Shown in pieces: positions 10,244-21,976 of a stretch of 64,000 nucleotides of DNA. This DNA is from Mortierella alpina (Eukaryota; Mortierellomycota; Mortierellomycetes; Mortierellales; Mortierellaceae). The stretch's first letter is position 1. Every line of letters begins with the position of its first letter. Under the pieces are notes generated by a model. That model was given only the letters and a program-made list of their open reading frames with translations. It was not told where the DNA came from and did no database searches. The position numbers were made by a program, and so were the translations under genes. The stretch is from contig JANATF010000010.1 of the NCBI GenBank assembly GCA_029449245.1, positions 1,302,001 to 1,366,000 of the forward strand. The letters run 5' to 3'.

Positions 10244-13200
10244 GTTACATGTGTGTGAGCGTGTGCGTGTTTGTGTGTGAGCGTGTGTATGTGTGTGTGT
10301 GTGAGCGTGTGTGAGAAGGTGTGTGTGAAGACGTATGTGAGACGGCGAGAGCGAGAGCGAGTGGGTGTGTAGGCGAGAGAAGGAAGAGAGAGAATAGAAC
10401 TGGAGAGAGAGAGAGCGAGAGGAGCGATGAATGATTGAGAGATATATAAAGAGAGTGAGAATGAAAAAACAAAGGCTTTAGAAGAAAACATACGAGAACT
10501 GAGGGGCGAGGTTGAAGGCTGAAAAAAAGGCGAAGGGAAGCTGCTTGGCTTTTTTGTTCGAGGATATGTGAATATGGCTGAGGTAGGATGTGTGCATGAC
10601 ACTACCACAATCACTACAGGATTTGAGGAAACAGATGCTCACTCTCAAAGGTCCCGGTCGACACTGTGCATGTGAATATGGCCAGAGTTACTGATGTCGT
10701 CCTCGACAGCTGCAAGGTAAATGCTCCTCGGTGACAAAAAAACAGAGAAGAGTTGTTAGTCCGCTGTCGACGGTCTTTGCATATTCACCAGTTCTCATTT
10801 TCAGAAGCAGCATTGCAAGGCTTATTGCACTTACTCTTGGGTCTTGCAGTGCCTAGGGCAGGTTGAGAAGAAAAGAGAAGAAAAATGGGTACGTAGGCGT
10901 GTCAGTGACCTGCTTTGACTCTATGGGTTGGCAGCACAGAGGACAGAGCAATAGATTAGACGTAGACGCGACGCGACGTACCGTGCTCTATTTTTTTTTT
11001 TTCGTTTTTTTGGCCCGAGCCCAATGCGCTGGCAGCATACACACAAAGAGGGGGAGGTATGGGGGGTTATTGGTGGGCTGCTAGGGGTGTCTGGCTGAGC
11101 TCCATTCTCATCCAGAGGCAGCATTGCAAAGCTCATTGTGCTTACCCCTCTTGTCTTGCTGTGTCTAGCGCAGACTCAAAAAAGAGAGAGGCGAGGGGCG
11201 TGTGGCCCCATGAGTGAACTGCACTGTACTTTGCATGAGTTGCTGCAAAAAGGGCTTGCATACTCGCTTTGAACAAGTTTTTTCCCGACTCCTGGCTAGC
11301 TCTTCAAAGCCCAAAATGGCTCTTCTGCTCATGTACGTATGTCATTGTTGCTTCAGTTTCAAAGAAAACTTGTCAGCGTCGAGCACTTTCACACGACACT
11401 CGCCCGCACTATTGCGTTGCCCTAAGGCTCCTGGGTGAGTGACGAAATGAGGCATAGAAGCAAAGAGAATGCGCATGCAAGTCGGGACCTGTTGCTTTGC
11501 AGAGTGAGGTGAGTGCCGTGCAAAGGTGGAGAGGATAGGAAGAGAAGCGCTTCACGTTGTTGCTGGAGTGGGTCTCCATCTTGGCAAGGCACAGGAATAT
11601 GCGCTACCATGCGCTACTAAGCGCTCGCACGCTCGCACAAGAGTTACATGTCAAGAAGGCCAATGCCCTGAGGCCAGTGTTGGGAACGAGAGTCGAGCGT
11701 GCACATTCGGACCCTCCTTTCTGCTCTTCAGCTTGTTTAAAGCTTTTGGTGAACACCAGGAACGTGTAGGCAGACAGGCTGAAAAGAGACTGAACTGAGT
11801 CAAGTTCGTGGTGTGTGCCTGCTCCCGCAAGTCGCAGCATGGATGGAGGTCTTTGAAAAAGAGTTGGGAGTTGTTTGATATACCTTAGTAGCCGAAGAAG
11901 GTGAAGCGTTGGAGATGCGTTGGAAAGAGATGAGACGAGAAAAGAAGCCAAAATGCAGGGGCAGTGTGCCACGCGAGTATATTAAAATGTGAAACCATAC
12001 ACGATATAGCCACGTTTTCTGGCGTGTGCCTTGGAGGTATCCGTTTGGTCTACCTTTCACACCACACTGTGCCAGTAGTCAGCATATCGTACTTTATACC
12101 AGTCGTCAGCTGCATTTTCCAGCTGTGCAGGAATGGCTTGTGTGTGTAGAGGAGTTGAGCGACAGCAGAGCACTTCACAAGAAACCCCCGAGAGATACAT
12201 TAACAGTTACGATGTTCTTTAATGGCGACACCGATGCCTTTACTATGAGCCGCCCTTGGTTCTCGTGCAGAGCGAACCATGACATTGTGCTAGTAGTGTC
12301 CAGAACTATGCTTGCTTTTTAACTTTGTGGGCCTTAGTCCTACGACGACATCAGCTTAAAGACTCGTGTTCGTGGGTACAGGACAAAGTCTCCTCTGTAC
12401 TTTGTATCCTCTGCAGCACCAGCCTCCGTGAACGAGTATTCGTCCGTGACCCTGATCGATGCCACTTTACAATGTTGTCCTGTGAAATAGTCTACTATAA
12501 AACTTGAGCACTGCTCCTGAAATATCACAATGTCCAAGCGCAGGCCATGCAGATAGTGGTGTATAGAGCAAATGCTCACACCTGGCTCAAGTGGAAAGGC
12601 CAATCTGATCACACTCTTTGAAGCTAGACCTTGAAATGATAAAACGCGAGATCTCGCAAGGAATCAGTCTCTAGCACTTCCTCCATGAATATACGAATTG
12701 ATGTCTCGCCGATTCCAAGTCAAATTCGCCCGAAGTGGTTATTGCTGAAATGCTGATCAGTCTTTTTTTAGGACCGAAGGCGGTGGTCGATTGTGTGAGT
12801 CTCATGCTCTTCTTCGTCAACACTCTCTCAGACACCGCTCTTCCTGCTCGAGCATAGCCGACCAGCCTCATTCATTGTGGGGCATAGCCGTTTGTGACGC
12901 CTCAGTGCGCTGATATCAAGAAGGCTGTGAGTTCAGTGAGGTATCCGTGTTAATAAGAGCATTGAAGAAATGAAAACCAATGCGAGCCTCACGATTGAGT
13001 GGTGATTGGCTTGGAATGAATGCTTCTTCTGAATATCGGACTACAAGGTATGCGCTTGCGCCTGGCTTAAGCAAAGTGGTGTCTGTGAACAAGACCTGGG
13101 GATGCGTTTTCGTTGATTGATATGAAAAAAGTGAGATTCAGAGGGTGATGCGAAATGAGAATTCGCAATGGACCCATGAGAATGCCGTGCTGTGAGAAAA

Positions 13201-13644
13201 ACGCTTTCACTTGTACTAAGTAAACCGGTGCTTCTCAGGAGAGTGAGGGGATGCGTTTTTCGATGCGCTTGCCCAGCGTCGAGATGGCGTGAAATGAGTT
13301 GATCTTTACAGGGATGTAACTCAGCAACGATGAAGGCTAGAAAGAATCGGAGAGTGAGGGCCTGAACAGCAAAGGATCGTCCATGGACGGTGCTCGTAGT
13401 GGAAAAGGAGATAGGCGTGGGGCAGGGCTGCTATTCACGTACGCGGTGGGCGACTTTGGGTTGTTGGGCAATAGCACATTTGCACATTTCATAAAGTACA
13501 AACATCTTCCAAGCCACAGCTGTTCCTGACTGAGGTGATGTCCTTCCTCTACAGCATGTCCTGTCCCCTGGCAGCAGCAGCCTCTTGTTTTGATCTCTTT
13601 GAACGCCCAGGCCTTATCCTCGCCCGCGCCCACCCGCATTCGCC
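10244..13644. other. 3.4-kb gene-poor region with degenerate repeats
   Basis: I see no supportable gene. About 10245-10330 is a (TG)n/GTGTGAGC tract just upstream of the Fanzor fusion start, likely promoter-proximal. Two related segments lie near 10796-10860 and 11105-11172, both containing the 'cagcattgca' core and a similar flank about 309 bp apart, so they are old direct copies. A minus-strand frame at 12340-12612 has mildly protein-like composition but no start context or splice partner. This stretch may be decayed mobile DNA or a long regulatory region. Confidence 0.45.
10245..10330. repeat. TG-rich microsatellite
   Basis: The stretch alternates gtgtgtgagc and gtgtgtg units immediately upstream of the Fanzor fusion start codon. 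It is simple-sequence DNA and its open frames (Ser/Thr/His-rich) are artefacts. Confidence 0.85.
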
Positions 13645-16600
13645 ATGCCCCCCTCACTGCGCAAGAGGCGTGCCAAGCAGGAATCGGAGCCACCCTCCGC
13701 CAGCACAAGCCTGCGGCCCGAGAGCGAGAGCCAGGAGAACCATGGCCAGGGCCACGACCACGACCACGACCACGACCGCGACCAGGACCAGGACCACGAC
13801 CAGGACCACGACCAGTACCACGACCAGGAGCAGGACAAGGAGCAGGACAAGGACCAGGAGGAAGCTCTCTTTGCAGGCATGGAGCTCGACGATTGGAAAT
13901 GGGGCGACAGGGACCGCCGAACAGCATCCGCCTCGCCCACCAAGCGGCCTCGTCTGATTTACGAACCAGCCCATTACGTCGACTTTGATCCAGGAAGCCC
14001 TAGCGAATGGCGCCCCCAATCTTCTTCCCGATCTCCTTCTCCTTCCTTGACCCAGATCCAGACCCAGCCCATTTCCCGTTCCCCACGCCCGTCAGCGTCG
14101 CCTACGCGTGCCCTCGCTCCAGGCACGAGTGAGAAGAATGAGGGTCACTCGGCATTCGAATCATTCGAGGCATTCGAGCCAGAGCACGTTACTCTCTCAG
14201 AGGATCACAGGAAAAATGGCATAGCGAGCGACCAGGCTATTGATAGCAGTGCAGACGATCAGGGGAGTGAAGGCAGCGCGAGCGATAATGAATCCGACAG
14301 CACTGTAGACGACGCATGGAGCAAAGGCAGTGCGAACGACCAAGAAGGCGGTGGCGATGCTGGCGACCTCAGCTTCGAGTCAGAACCTGAGGAGGTGCAG
14401 GATACCTACGACTCTGATAAGGAAAAGCAAGGAGGGCAGGAGGTGCAGGAGAATAGAAACACAGAGACGGATGAGGACGTCGATAACGCGTTTTGGGGCA
14501 GAGCAGGAGTGAGAGCGAAGTATCGCCAGGAGGTCAAAGAAAAGCTTGAGGACCTGATCCTTCGACAGACATATATAGGCACAGTGGCACCCAGCCGTAG
14601 AGAAGTCCAGAGCATGCCAGTGCCACTGTACCTCACCAGCAGGTCGTATCCGAAAGCAGTCAACCGTACGCTTGAGGAAGAGGTTCGATTAAAACGATAT
14701 CGGGGTTCCGCCGAGGAAAAGAAGCAGCAACGCGAGCGGAGACTCGCACGATTGGAGCAGCATCGAAGTAAAGGGGAGACTCAGGAACAGAGGACCAGAT
14801 ACTCTAGCCAGTGCACGTCCTGCATCATCCAAGGCCTCCAATGTTCAGGACACAAGCCCATCTGCAGTCAATGCCATCAGTCCTCCTCTGCGACCACAGC
14901 CACGCTCTCCAGCAAAACATCCGTTCCATCCTCCATTCGCGTACTCCCCTCGGGCACGGCGCCTGGGTTTTGTTCTTATCCCGTCGAGGGTGATCTGATA
15001 ATCGCTCCCGACATGTACAAGCGACTGAAGGAGGCTATACCTAAGGCAGCTTCGTCGACCTTGAATGAGGCGGGGATGAGTCGGGTCGAGATCGCCGACG
15101 CCATTCCAAACTTGACGAGTCGCAGGGATGACTCCACGGATGCGGGATGGGTTGTAGGCGTCACCAAAAAACACGCGTCACTGAGTTCCTACAGGCCTCA
15201 ATTGGACAAGAACCCTGCCGCGAATGCCGACTACTTGCTGGACATTCGGTTCAAACGCCCGCCTCAGCCAGATACAAGCAACCCAGATGCAGGATCATCC
15301 GATGGAGTCAAAGAGAAGCGAAATACTAAATGGAGTATCAATCAACGGCCACCTGAATCCCAGCTGCCCTCAGAGATGTCGACAGAAGCTCCCCGCCCTC
15401 GGAATAGAAGCAGGCTTGCACGGACTCTGGATCGGAGACTTTTAGCTTTACCACGCCATGGTAGCAGATCGGGTGGTAGGAAGGAGATTCAACAAAAGAC
15501 TGATGAGTGGCTCGTGAACGAGACAAATAAGGCCAACGGCAACAAACGTCCGGAGGATGGAATGGCGACTGAGGACGGAGACGACGATGTCGATCACGAT
15601 AATGCAAGGGGCGCACCCAAACGCCGCTTCCTAAAGCGCTATAACCCTGGGCAGCAGAATCAGGGGCAGTTCAAAGACCTCAACCCTCGAAGTCTCTTAG
15701 GCGATACAGCGGTGTACCGACTCGCGGAATCATTGGACGATGACCACACTGTGTACTTGGGTCTGGACAAAACGACACAGGATGCTCTCTTTGTGAACCG
15801 TCGGCGGAATAACTTGAACGTGATGGCAGCGAACTTTCGGCAAGCTACCGCGGCTTCCATTCGACAGCTGGGCTGGGCCGGTAGCGAGCATCGAGAGGAC
15901 AGAGACTATGAAAAACCGCCCACGGTACACCCTCGAGTCGAAGTTAGTATGGACGGTGTCCAAACCTATCGCAAGATCAAGACGTTCAAGTCTCGCAAGG
16001 GTTGGACAAAAGCCGCGGCCAAAGTACGCAAGGTCAATTCGAGGACGTTTCGGCCGTGGGTTCCTGAGAAAGGCGAGGAGATTATGCCTTCAGTTTGTGG
16101 TGAGTATTTAGATATATATAACGTACATATTTTCTTTTAGGGGTTCAATGTTTCTATGGTATAGCGGGGATATAGAAACTAAATTGCTAACCTGGTATTT
16201 TTCTTTTGTAGATGTCCCTGGAACGTCGTTTCTGCAAGCGCTGCACCACTACGCTTCATACTTTTATACCCATGCATATCCTTGCCCCGATGTCTTCCAG
16301 GCCTTGGATCTGCCATCTCATATCGCCCTTGGGATGATTATCCAGGAGGTTATTTCCGACTTTGCCTTCAAGCTTGGAAAGGAGTCTCAATTGGAAGACT
16401 TTGAAGTCTTGGAGGAGAGGCTGACGGCTGAAAGAATTTTCGGGAAGGATCCGATTGCTGCTGATGCCGGGAACAGTGCCAATATCGCGAATGATGGCCC
16501 CAGAACAGGTCCGGAAGAAGATGAGGAAGAGGAAGACGAGGAAGACGAAGAAGAGGAGGATGAGGAAGAGGAGGAAGAGGAGGAAGAGGAGGAAGAGGAG

Positions 16601-16738
16601 GAAGAGGAGGAAGAGGAAGAAAGGGAGAAGGAGATGGAGGCGGCGGCAGAGAGCGCCGAGAAGGGATACCGGTTTAGTCCGCGTCCGACTTTTGCATTTG
16701 ATTCTAGTGAGGACGACGAGGAGGAAGTTTCGGGATAG
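13645..16738 (+). CDS. Acidic, charged nuclear-type protein with a Cys cluster (unrecognised)
   Basis: Exons 13645-16099 and 16212-16738 give about 993 residues. The start follows a pyrimidine-rich leader and opens with MPPSLRKRRAKQ, a basic stretch like a nuclear signal. Residues 36-72 are Asp/His/Gln repeats and later Ser/Asp-rich stretches follow. Cysteines at 390, 393, 400, 407 and 410 make a C-x2-C-x6-C-x6-C-x2-C cluster, like a fungal Zn2Cys6 motif lacking its last ligand and its basic loop. After the intron an alpha-helical block (ALHHYASYFYTHAYP, then IALGMIIQEVISDFAFKL) precedes a long poly-Glu run. The helical block weakly recalls RNA polymerase I upstream-activating-factor subunits, but I cannot assign it. 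A nuclear, chromatin or transcription role is inference only. Confidence 0.7.
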
Positions 16739-17008
16739 TCCTTCCTTGGAACGCAACAGGTTGCGTCCACACCCGACGCTATCGTAGCGTACTCAACCTA
16801 TCCAAGAACATCATCATCATCTTGTGTACTTTTAAAAAAAAATCCTCATTGTATCTTTAGCATCGGCATGTTTGTGCAAATAAAAGACTCTTTAAGAGTG
16901 GCCATTCCTTGCGCGCAACGGAAGGATAGAATGCAAATATGCTTGGGTCATTGTTGTGTTTCTGATAACTTTTTTTGCTGTTGAAAATATGGGTGACATG
17001 TAGATGAT
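16739..17008. other. Convergent 3' spacer
   Basis: This 270-bp stretch lies between the stops of two convergent genes. A short A run (about 16832-16840) and T-rich sequence may serve as 3' processing signals. No gene is seen. Confidence 0.4.
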
Positions 17009-17924
17009 CTACCACTTGATATCGGGGTGCTGCTTGAAAGCCACGTACAGCTCTTTGTTGAAGATGGAGATCTCGGTCTCGTTCTCTGATGAGAGTAAAA
17101 AGTTGGATTGACAACGAAAGTACAAAAAAAGGTATCAGAAAAACCATGACGATCGACAATGGGCGGGCACTCATAAAGGTTGTAACGTGTAGACCCAACT
17201 ACATTCTTACCGATGCCATGGTTCGCGAGGATCTCGTCGTCGTTGCTCAAGATCCAGTCCTCGTCGTGGTCCATGTTGATAATCAGGTTCATGGTCTTTG
17301 CACCGTGGGCCTTCGTGTACAACTTGAGGGTATCTGTTTTTTTTTCCAAAGCCAAGGAGGAGACAAAGTGAGTGCATGACCAAAAAAAAAAAAAAAAAAA
17401 CTTTGCAAGCGCTTGAATCAATGCCTGTTGCTCTCTTTTACCAAAGACGACGTTCTGGTACGGTTTCCATCCTGAGGCGGTTTTGATCTCTGGATATTGA
17501 GAAACGAGAGGTATTGTGGAGGGGTTGGGCACAAGCTGTTAGTGTATTAATCCGGCTAGTGCTATTTTTCTCGGTGGGATACATTGAGACTTTTTTCCTT
17601 GATGACAGGTGGTCCGTTCTCGCGAGATCCCACATTACGGTTCTTCAAATTTCAAAATGAAATCTTCAAGGCAGAATGAGAGAGGAAGTGGCGGACTAGC
17701 AAGTTCGACAAGACGGAAGGTTATGGGATGGGAAGCTGGACGTTACGTTCAATGATCTTTGCGCGGAGCTGGCCGACCGTTGTTGCGGTGAGATCGATGT
17801 TGTGGAGGATGAGGTTCTTGGATGTGCGGTACTCGAATGACTTGATCACTCGGATGGTCAAAGTCGCAGCTGTGCTGGGAGCCAGTGTGTTGGACAGCGG
17901 GTCACTGGCAGTGGGTGTGGTCAT
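17009..17924 (-). CDS. UPF0538 family protein (C2orf76 homologue)
   Basis: Four exons on the minus strand, 17924-17747, 17489-17442, 17333-17211 and 17085-17009, join in phase to 141 residues. The N-terminus after a short Thr/Ser-rich leader reads 'LTIRVIKSFEYRT', then 'VGQLRAKI', 'GWKPYQNV', 'DTLKLYTKAHGAKTMNLIIN', 'DEDWIL' and 'NETEISIFNKELYVAFK' before the stop. This is the complete UPF0538 pattern seen in animals, plants and fungi, at close to the family length of about 125 residues. The fold is ubiquitin-like by appearance and the molecular role is not established. A poly-A run at 17382-17400 lies in intron 2. Confidence 0.9.
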
Positions 17925-17993
17925 TTGGATTAGGCGGGTATGGGGGAATGTGTGCTGGAGTGAGGGGCAATGGTCGAGGTGAGAGAGGGAGTG

Positions 17994-17994
<1 letters not shown>

Positions 17995-18021
<27 letters not shown>
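17995..18021. repeat. Poly-A homopolymer tract
   Basis: About 27 consecutive A residues lie just upstream of the UPF0538 gene start. It is one of several runs of about 20 or more A/T between 17.3 and 27.4 kb (also near 17382, 18886, 19121, 27102 and 27341). Confidence 0.9.
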
Positions 18022-18025
<4 letters not shown>

Positions 18026-18273
18026 GGCTCGTGTTTACTTGACTGAGTGCCACACCACTCCGTTTTTGCACCAGACAATCGACACAAAAAAGGCAACTCG
18101 AGGACATTCCTTGGTCCATCTTTTTGTCTCGCTCTCTCTCCCTCGTTTTTGCTTTTTGCCTCTTTCCTTCTCGTAATCCCTTCTTTCTTTTTTTAGTCAC
18201 AGAGCTTGCTCTAGCCATTCCTCCTTTCGGCGCACCGCTACACACCACTACCGTTCGTCACACCATATTTTAC

Positions 18274-18663
18274 ATGCGTTGGGTATCATTGACGATATTG
18301 CTAGGCCTTGCCTGCCTGGCAATGGCCAGTCCCGTCATTGTCTCTACGCGACACACAGGATTAGAGCCTCGTGCCTGTTCTCCAGGAGATTTCATAGCAT
18401 GTAATCACAGTGTTGTTCGATCCTGTTGTCCGATGTACAGTACAGCATCTTGGTCTAGTGTTATTGCTCACCTTGGACATGATTCCAATAGGTCAAGACG
18501 GCAACTACTATCGTCTCTGCGATGGTCAACTAAGTATGCTGATCATAGCGAAAAGACACAGCGAACCCATGGTCCTGACTTATTGCTAACCACATTATTT
18601 GTACTTCACACTTGGTTTCTGTCAGGAAAATGTCCAGGCCAAGAGGTTTGTTTTGTATTTTAG
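18274..18663 (+). CDS. Small secreted cysteine-rich protein
   Basis: The start at 18274 opens a clear signal peptide (MRWVSLTILLGLACLAMA), followed by 'RACSPGDFIACNHS'. Two introns are needed. Exon 1 ends somewhere in 18390-18430. Exon 2, about 18492-18533, encodes 'QDGNYYRLCDGQL'. Exon 3, 18626-18663, encodes 'KCPGQEVCFVF' and the stop. The mature product would be about 65-75 residues with six or seven cysteines, an extracellular disulfide-rich protein. The exact donor of intron 1 is uncertain (several weak GT sites fit the phase). Family not recognised. A host-interaction or antimicrobial role is possible but not shown. Confidence 0.55.
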   Translation: MRWVSLTILLGLACLAMASPVIVSTRHTGLEPRACSPGDFIACNHSVVRSCCPMYSTASWSSVIAHLGHDSNRSRRQLLSSLRWSTKYADHSEKTQRTHGPDLLLTTLFVLHTWFLSGKCPGQEVCFVF

Positions 18664-18882
18664 ATCATTCATGTGCACTAGTCATCATCAAGTGGCTCTA
18701 CTGATATCGCCTGGTGACGAACAACCCCCGCTTAGCAATGTGATCCAGGATACTTTGGCGCTGGTTCGCCGTGCAAGTACTTTGGATCTGTGTGTGGAGG
18801 CACAGGCGCCATTTGTTGAATGGGTGGTTGACATAGAGCTAGGACAACCCAAATGAACATCCGAGATGACGGCCTTTGCATA

Positions 18883-18885
<3 letters not shown>

Positions 18886-18914
<29 letters not shown>

Positions 18915-19170
18915 CCGTGGGGGCATTTCTCGAAAGTAAATACAGAGAATTGGAATCTCGACATGTAAATCATCGGAAGCACGTTTTGTTTGACGGGGAG
19001 GTAACAGGCCAGAGTCATTCAAAGTGAATTGTCAAATCTGTCGCTTCAGAGCGTGAGAGTGCACGGCAGTCTCACTCACGTTTTCATTTATTACGTTCCT
19101 GGTGGATAATGGAGAGATCAACAAAAAAAAAAAAAAAAAAAAAAAAGTTGGCAAAGTGGGAAAAAAAAAA
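18886..19170. repeat. Long T and A homopolymer tracts
   Basis: A T run of about 28 near 18886-18914, an A run of about 25 near 19121-19146 and another A run near 19160-19170. The surrounding 18664-19381 holds no supportable gene. Confidence 0.8.
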
Positions 19171-19381
19171 ATCAGGGGCATGCAGGGCCAAACATCGGCC
19201 CAGCACCTTCAAAGCATTATATGTTGTACTAGAGTAAGGGGTTTCTTGAAAAGAATGGAATAAAGGGATTTTTTTTTTCGTTGGTGAGGAATGCTCCCCT
19301 TGTCGAGTCGCAACAAACACAAGCTTTCTCGCAGTATGCTGTTAGCGTGTTTGCTCCTTCGGGATTGCTTTTCTTTTTTTT

Positions 19382-19942
19382 TTATGCGGGCGTGGATCCT
19401 CCAGCATTGCGCGTGCTCTTGGCCGACTGTGGCCCTCCGCTAGAGGAGCTCATGATTCTCCCTGAACGCAACCCGAGTTTGGCCATTTTCGCCATCTTAA
19501 ACTCGTGGTCTCTCATCTTTGCAATCATTGGGTCGTATCGGGGTCGACGCTCCAGTTCTTCCATAGCCTGCTGATGCCTCAGCTCTTGCTTGAGTTGCCT
19601 CCGGCTCTTTTTCGTCGTCTGCTCTCCAGGTCCGCCCGCATGTGCGGCGCTGGTTCCTGTCAACGGTGAGCAAGACGCTCCGGAAGATGAAGACGTCGTG
19701 TCGGTTCGAGAACGACTCGAGGCAGGATGTGGAGATGTGGAGGGCCGGTAGAGCGTCATGGAGGCAGACAGGAGGTCAAGGTCAGAGACCGAGGCTTCCA
19801 TGAGATCTGTGTGGTCACAAGGCAGCACGACCCAGTCCTCCTGGCGCTGGTCTTCCTCCACGGAATCATGGTCAGTGGCCAAGGCGGGGGCATTGTTGGA
19901 AGCCTGAGCCTCGGACGAGCGGATCCACGAAAGCATGAACAT
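19382..19942 (-). CDS. Hypothetical protein with basic C-terminal coiled region
   Basis: One open exon of 186 residues. I place the start at 19942 (MFMLSWIRSSEAQ) because the upstream frame looks like untranslated leader. The middle is acidic and Ser/Thr-rich (EEDQRQEDWVVLPC, SVSDLDLLSAS). Residues from about 120 on are highly charged (KKSRRQLKQELRHQQAMEEL) and look helical, ending with 'HEFKMAKMAKLG'. No signal peptide or membrane segment is seen. I do not recognise a family. The conserved-looking WVVLP and charged helix argue for a real gene, but no function can be stated. Confidence 0.6.
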   Translation of the reverse strand: MFMLSWIRSSEAQASNNAPALATDHDSVEEDQRQEDWVVLPCDHTDLMEASVSDLDLLSASMTLYRPSTSPHPASSRSRTDTTSSSSGASCSPLTGTSAAHAGGPGEQTTKKSRRQLKQELRHQQAMEELERRPRYDPMIAKMRDHEFKMAKMAKLGLRSGRIMSSSSGGPQSAKSTRNAGGSTPA

Positions 19943-21976
19943 TTTGATTAAGCAGAGAAGAGTGGGAGTCGAGACGGGAGTTTTTTTTTGTTTCAAGGAA
20001 ACGTATGGGGCTGTAAAAGAAAAGCGTATGTGCGGAATATATAATTTACGAAAAACTTGCGGCGCAGAAGTGTGCTGCGGTGATAGCTGAAGGCGCAATG
20101 GAGGATTGGAGCAAGAAAAGAAAAGGGTTGCCTATTCGCAGTAGGTGACTTGACTTAGATACGAGACGAATGGACTTCTGGAAGGTGTTTCGGTTGTGAA
20201 GTGGGGTAGAGGTATGATGAATGAAGAAGGGAACGAAAAAGGCGAGCCGGGAAATAGCACGGTTTATATACGGTGCAGTGCGTGCCGAAGAAGACGGGGC
20301 ACTCTCAATGGGCTTTCTAACTTTCTGTAGTGGGGTCACATTATACGAATTCAATTCGTCATATGAATATATGAGATAGGAACTGGTTGCCGGGAGTCTG
20401 TCATCGTTGCGAAGAGCTACGGTTGGCCCAACAGCGCTGCTGAGCACTGTCATGACTGCTAGCAGAGCGAAGCTCTTTTTTAGTCTTTTTTTCGAGAGCG
20501 AGTTATGAAGGCACATGCCACACGCCACAGCTGTCATGGAATGCTCAGAGTCAGAAGCGACATCATGTCTGCGGTATCGGTCGCCAATGTGCAGTCCAAG
20601 GCCTTTTGTCTATGGTGTGATCCACAGTTGCCATATCGACGTCTTTATTCCTGCGCGAGTTCACTTTCCTTGCATTGCTGCTGTCGCACAAGGATGCACA
20701 GGGAAGGGGACCGACAGACACTGGTAGTGTCCTATTTTTGGACCGGGCAACCCAATCCCAGCCCGCAAATCACATGCTCAAAGTGGCCATTGTTCACGTC
20801 ATCGCCGTCTCGCATATCGATCCGCCTGTGCGCGTTGTGATTTTTGCATCTTTTTCCATCCTCCACTTCCCACCCCGCATCCCCCGTGCATCCATCCATC
20901 CATCCGCCGACACCGATCATCCATCCATCCGTCCCACTCAGCGACCCTCCCCGATCGTCAGCAGTCCAAGCGCGTGTGCTCTCCACCAACTCCAAAGACT
21001 CTTTTTTCTTCCCCAAACCTCCAAGCTCATCGCTCCCGTCGACAACGCCAGTGCTCATCAGCCCGCCCGCCAAGCCGACTCAGTCACCAGCCCGCCCTAC
21101 TCTTTAAGTTTCGGTATGTCTATCTCTACCACCAAGATGGACATCCTCTGCTCCAGCGACAGTGGCAACTCCTTTCTCTCTGGCTTGGCCGGCCGCGCCT
21201 CCGCATCTCTCTTCTGCTCCTGAGATCTCCGGGTCGAAAATTGATTCGATATCGCACACGACATACGCTTTTCAAAAGAAAAAAAAACGTCACCCAACGC
21301 GAGGATCTCATCGCCCTCCGCCCTTTCTTTTCTTCTGCAAAAGAGAGGATGAGCACCAACTCGATCGCTTCGCTGGTGGGACTGCAATGACTTTGGCCTC
21401 GGCACGCACTGGCACGCTCTTTGTGTTGTGCTGTTGCCCCGCTGCATTGACACCGCACCTTTCCGACCGCGTTGTCCAAGAGGATTGGGATCTTGGCTCC
21501 CTGGATGGAGGAAGGAAGCGGTTCGAGACGTGTAGCCGTCCTTCTCTTGTTGATCGTGTCGTGCGACAGCGGTGCGCTATTCGAAGGAGGACGCAATCGC
21601 CAACGAAGGAACGGATCACAGAAGAGGAGAGGAGAGACGGATATCCGCCCCACCCACATCCGTCACTCGGCAGGATGTCCACGAACACCCCACCGCACAC
21701 CCCCTTTTTTGTTCTTTCGCCTGCTTCATTGTTATCATGGCCCGTCCTTCGCCCCCCGTCATTTTTTTTTTTTACTTTTTGCTGTCTTTTGCTTCAAGAT
21801 GCCTCCCGCCTCTTGTTCGAGCTCCTCAAGAACCAATACTAAACGATACCTTCCCAACCCTCCCTTCCACCTCCTTTGGCCTGGCTCTTGTTGCGTTCTT
21901 CTCTCGCTGCCCGGACCCAATTTGTCGACTGTCCTATCGATTCGGCCTGCCAGTCACCCCAGCTCCTATTTAAGCC
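19943..21976. other. Long intergenic / 5' region before Sub2
   Basis: About 2 kb without a supportable gene. It holds a (CCAT)n-type repeat at about 20888-20930, pyrimidine-rich blocks and several T-rich tracts, fitting long untranslated leaders on both sides. Frames at 20046-20537 (-) and 20675-21223 (+) have Ser/Pro-rich, repeat-driven composition and no splice partners. Confidence 0.5.

Noticed and set aside
10213-10614. Minus-strand Ser/Thr/His-rich frame upstream of the Fanzor fusion
   Set aside because: It is produced by the TG/AG simple repeats and overlaps the true start of the fusion gene in another frame.
11604-12612. Minus-strand frames in the gene-poor region
   Set aside because: No start context, no splice partners and no known motifs; one (12340-12612) is mildly protein-like but not enough to call.
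16256-16770. Minus-strand poly-Leu/Ser frames opposite the poly-Glu tail
   Set aside because: Antisense reading of a GAG/GAA run; the plus strand has the spliced real gene.
20046-20537. Minus-strand 163-residue frame with a hydrophobic stretch
   Set aside because: Composition is irregular, there is no recognisable domain, and it reads as the 5' leader of the gene starting at 19942.
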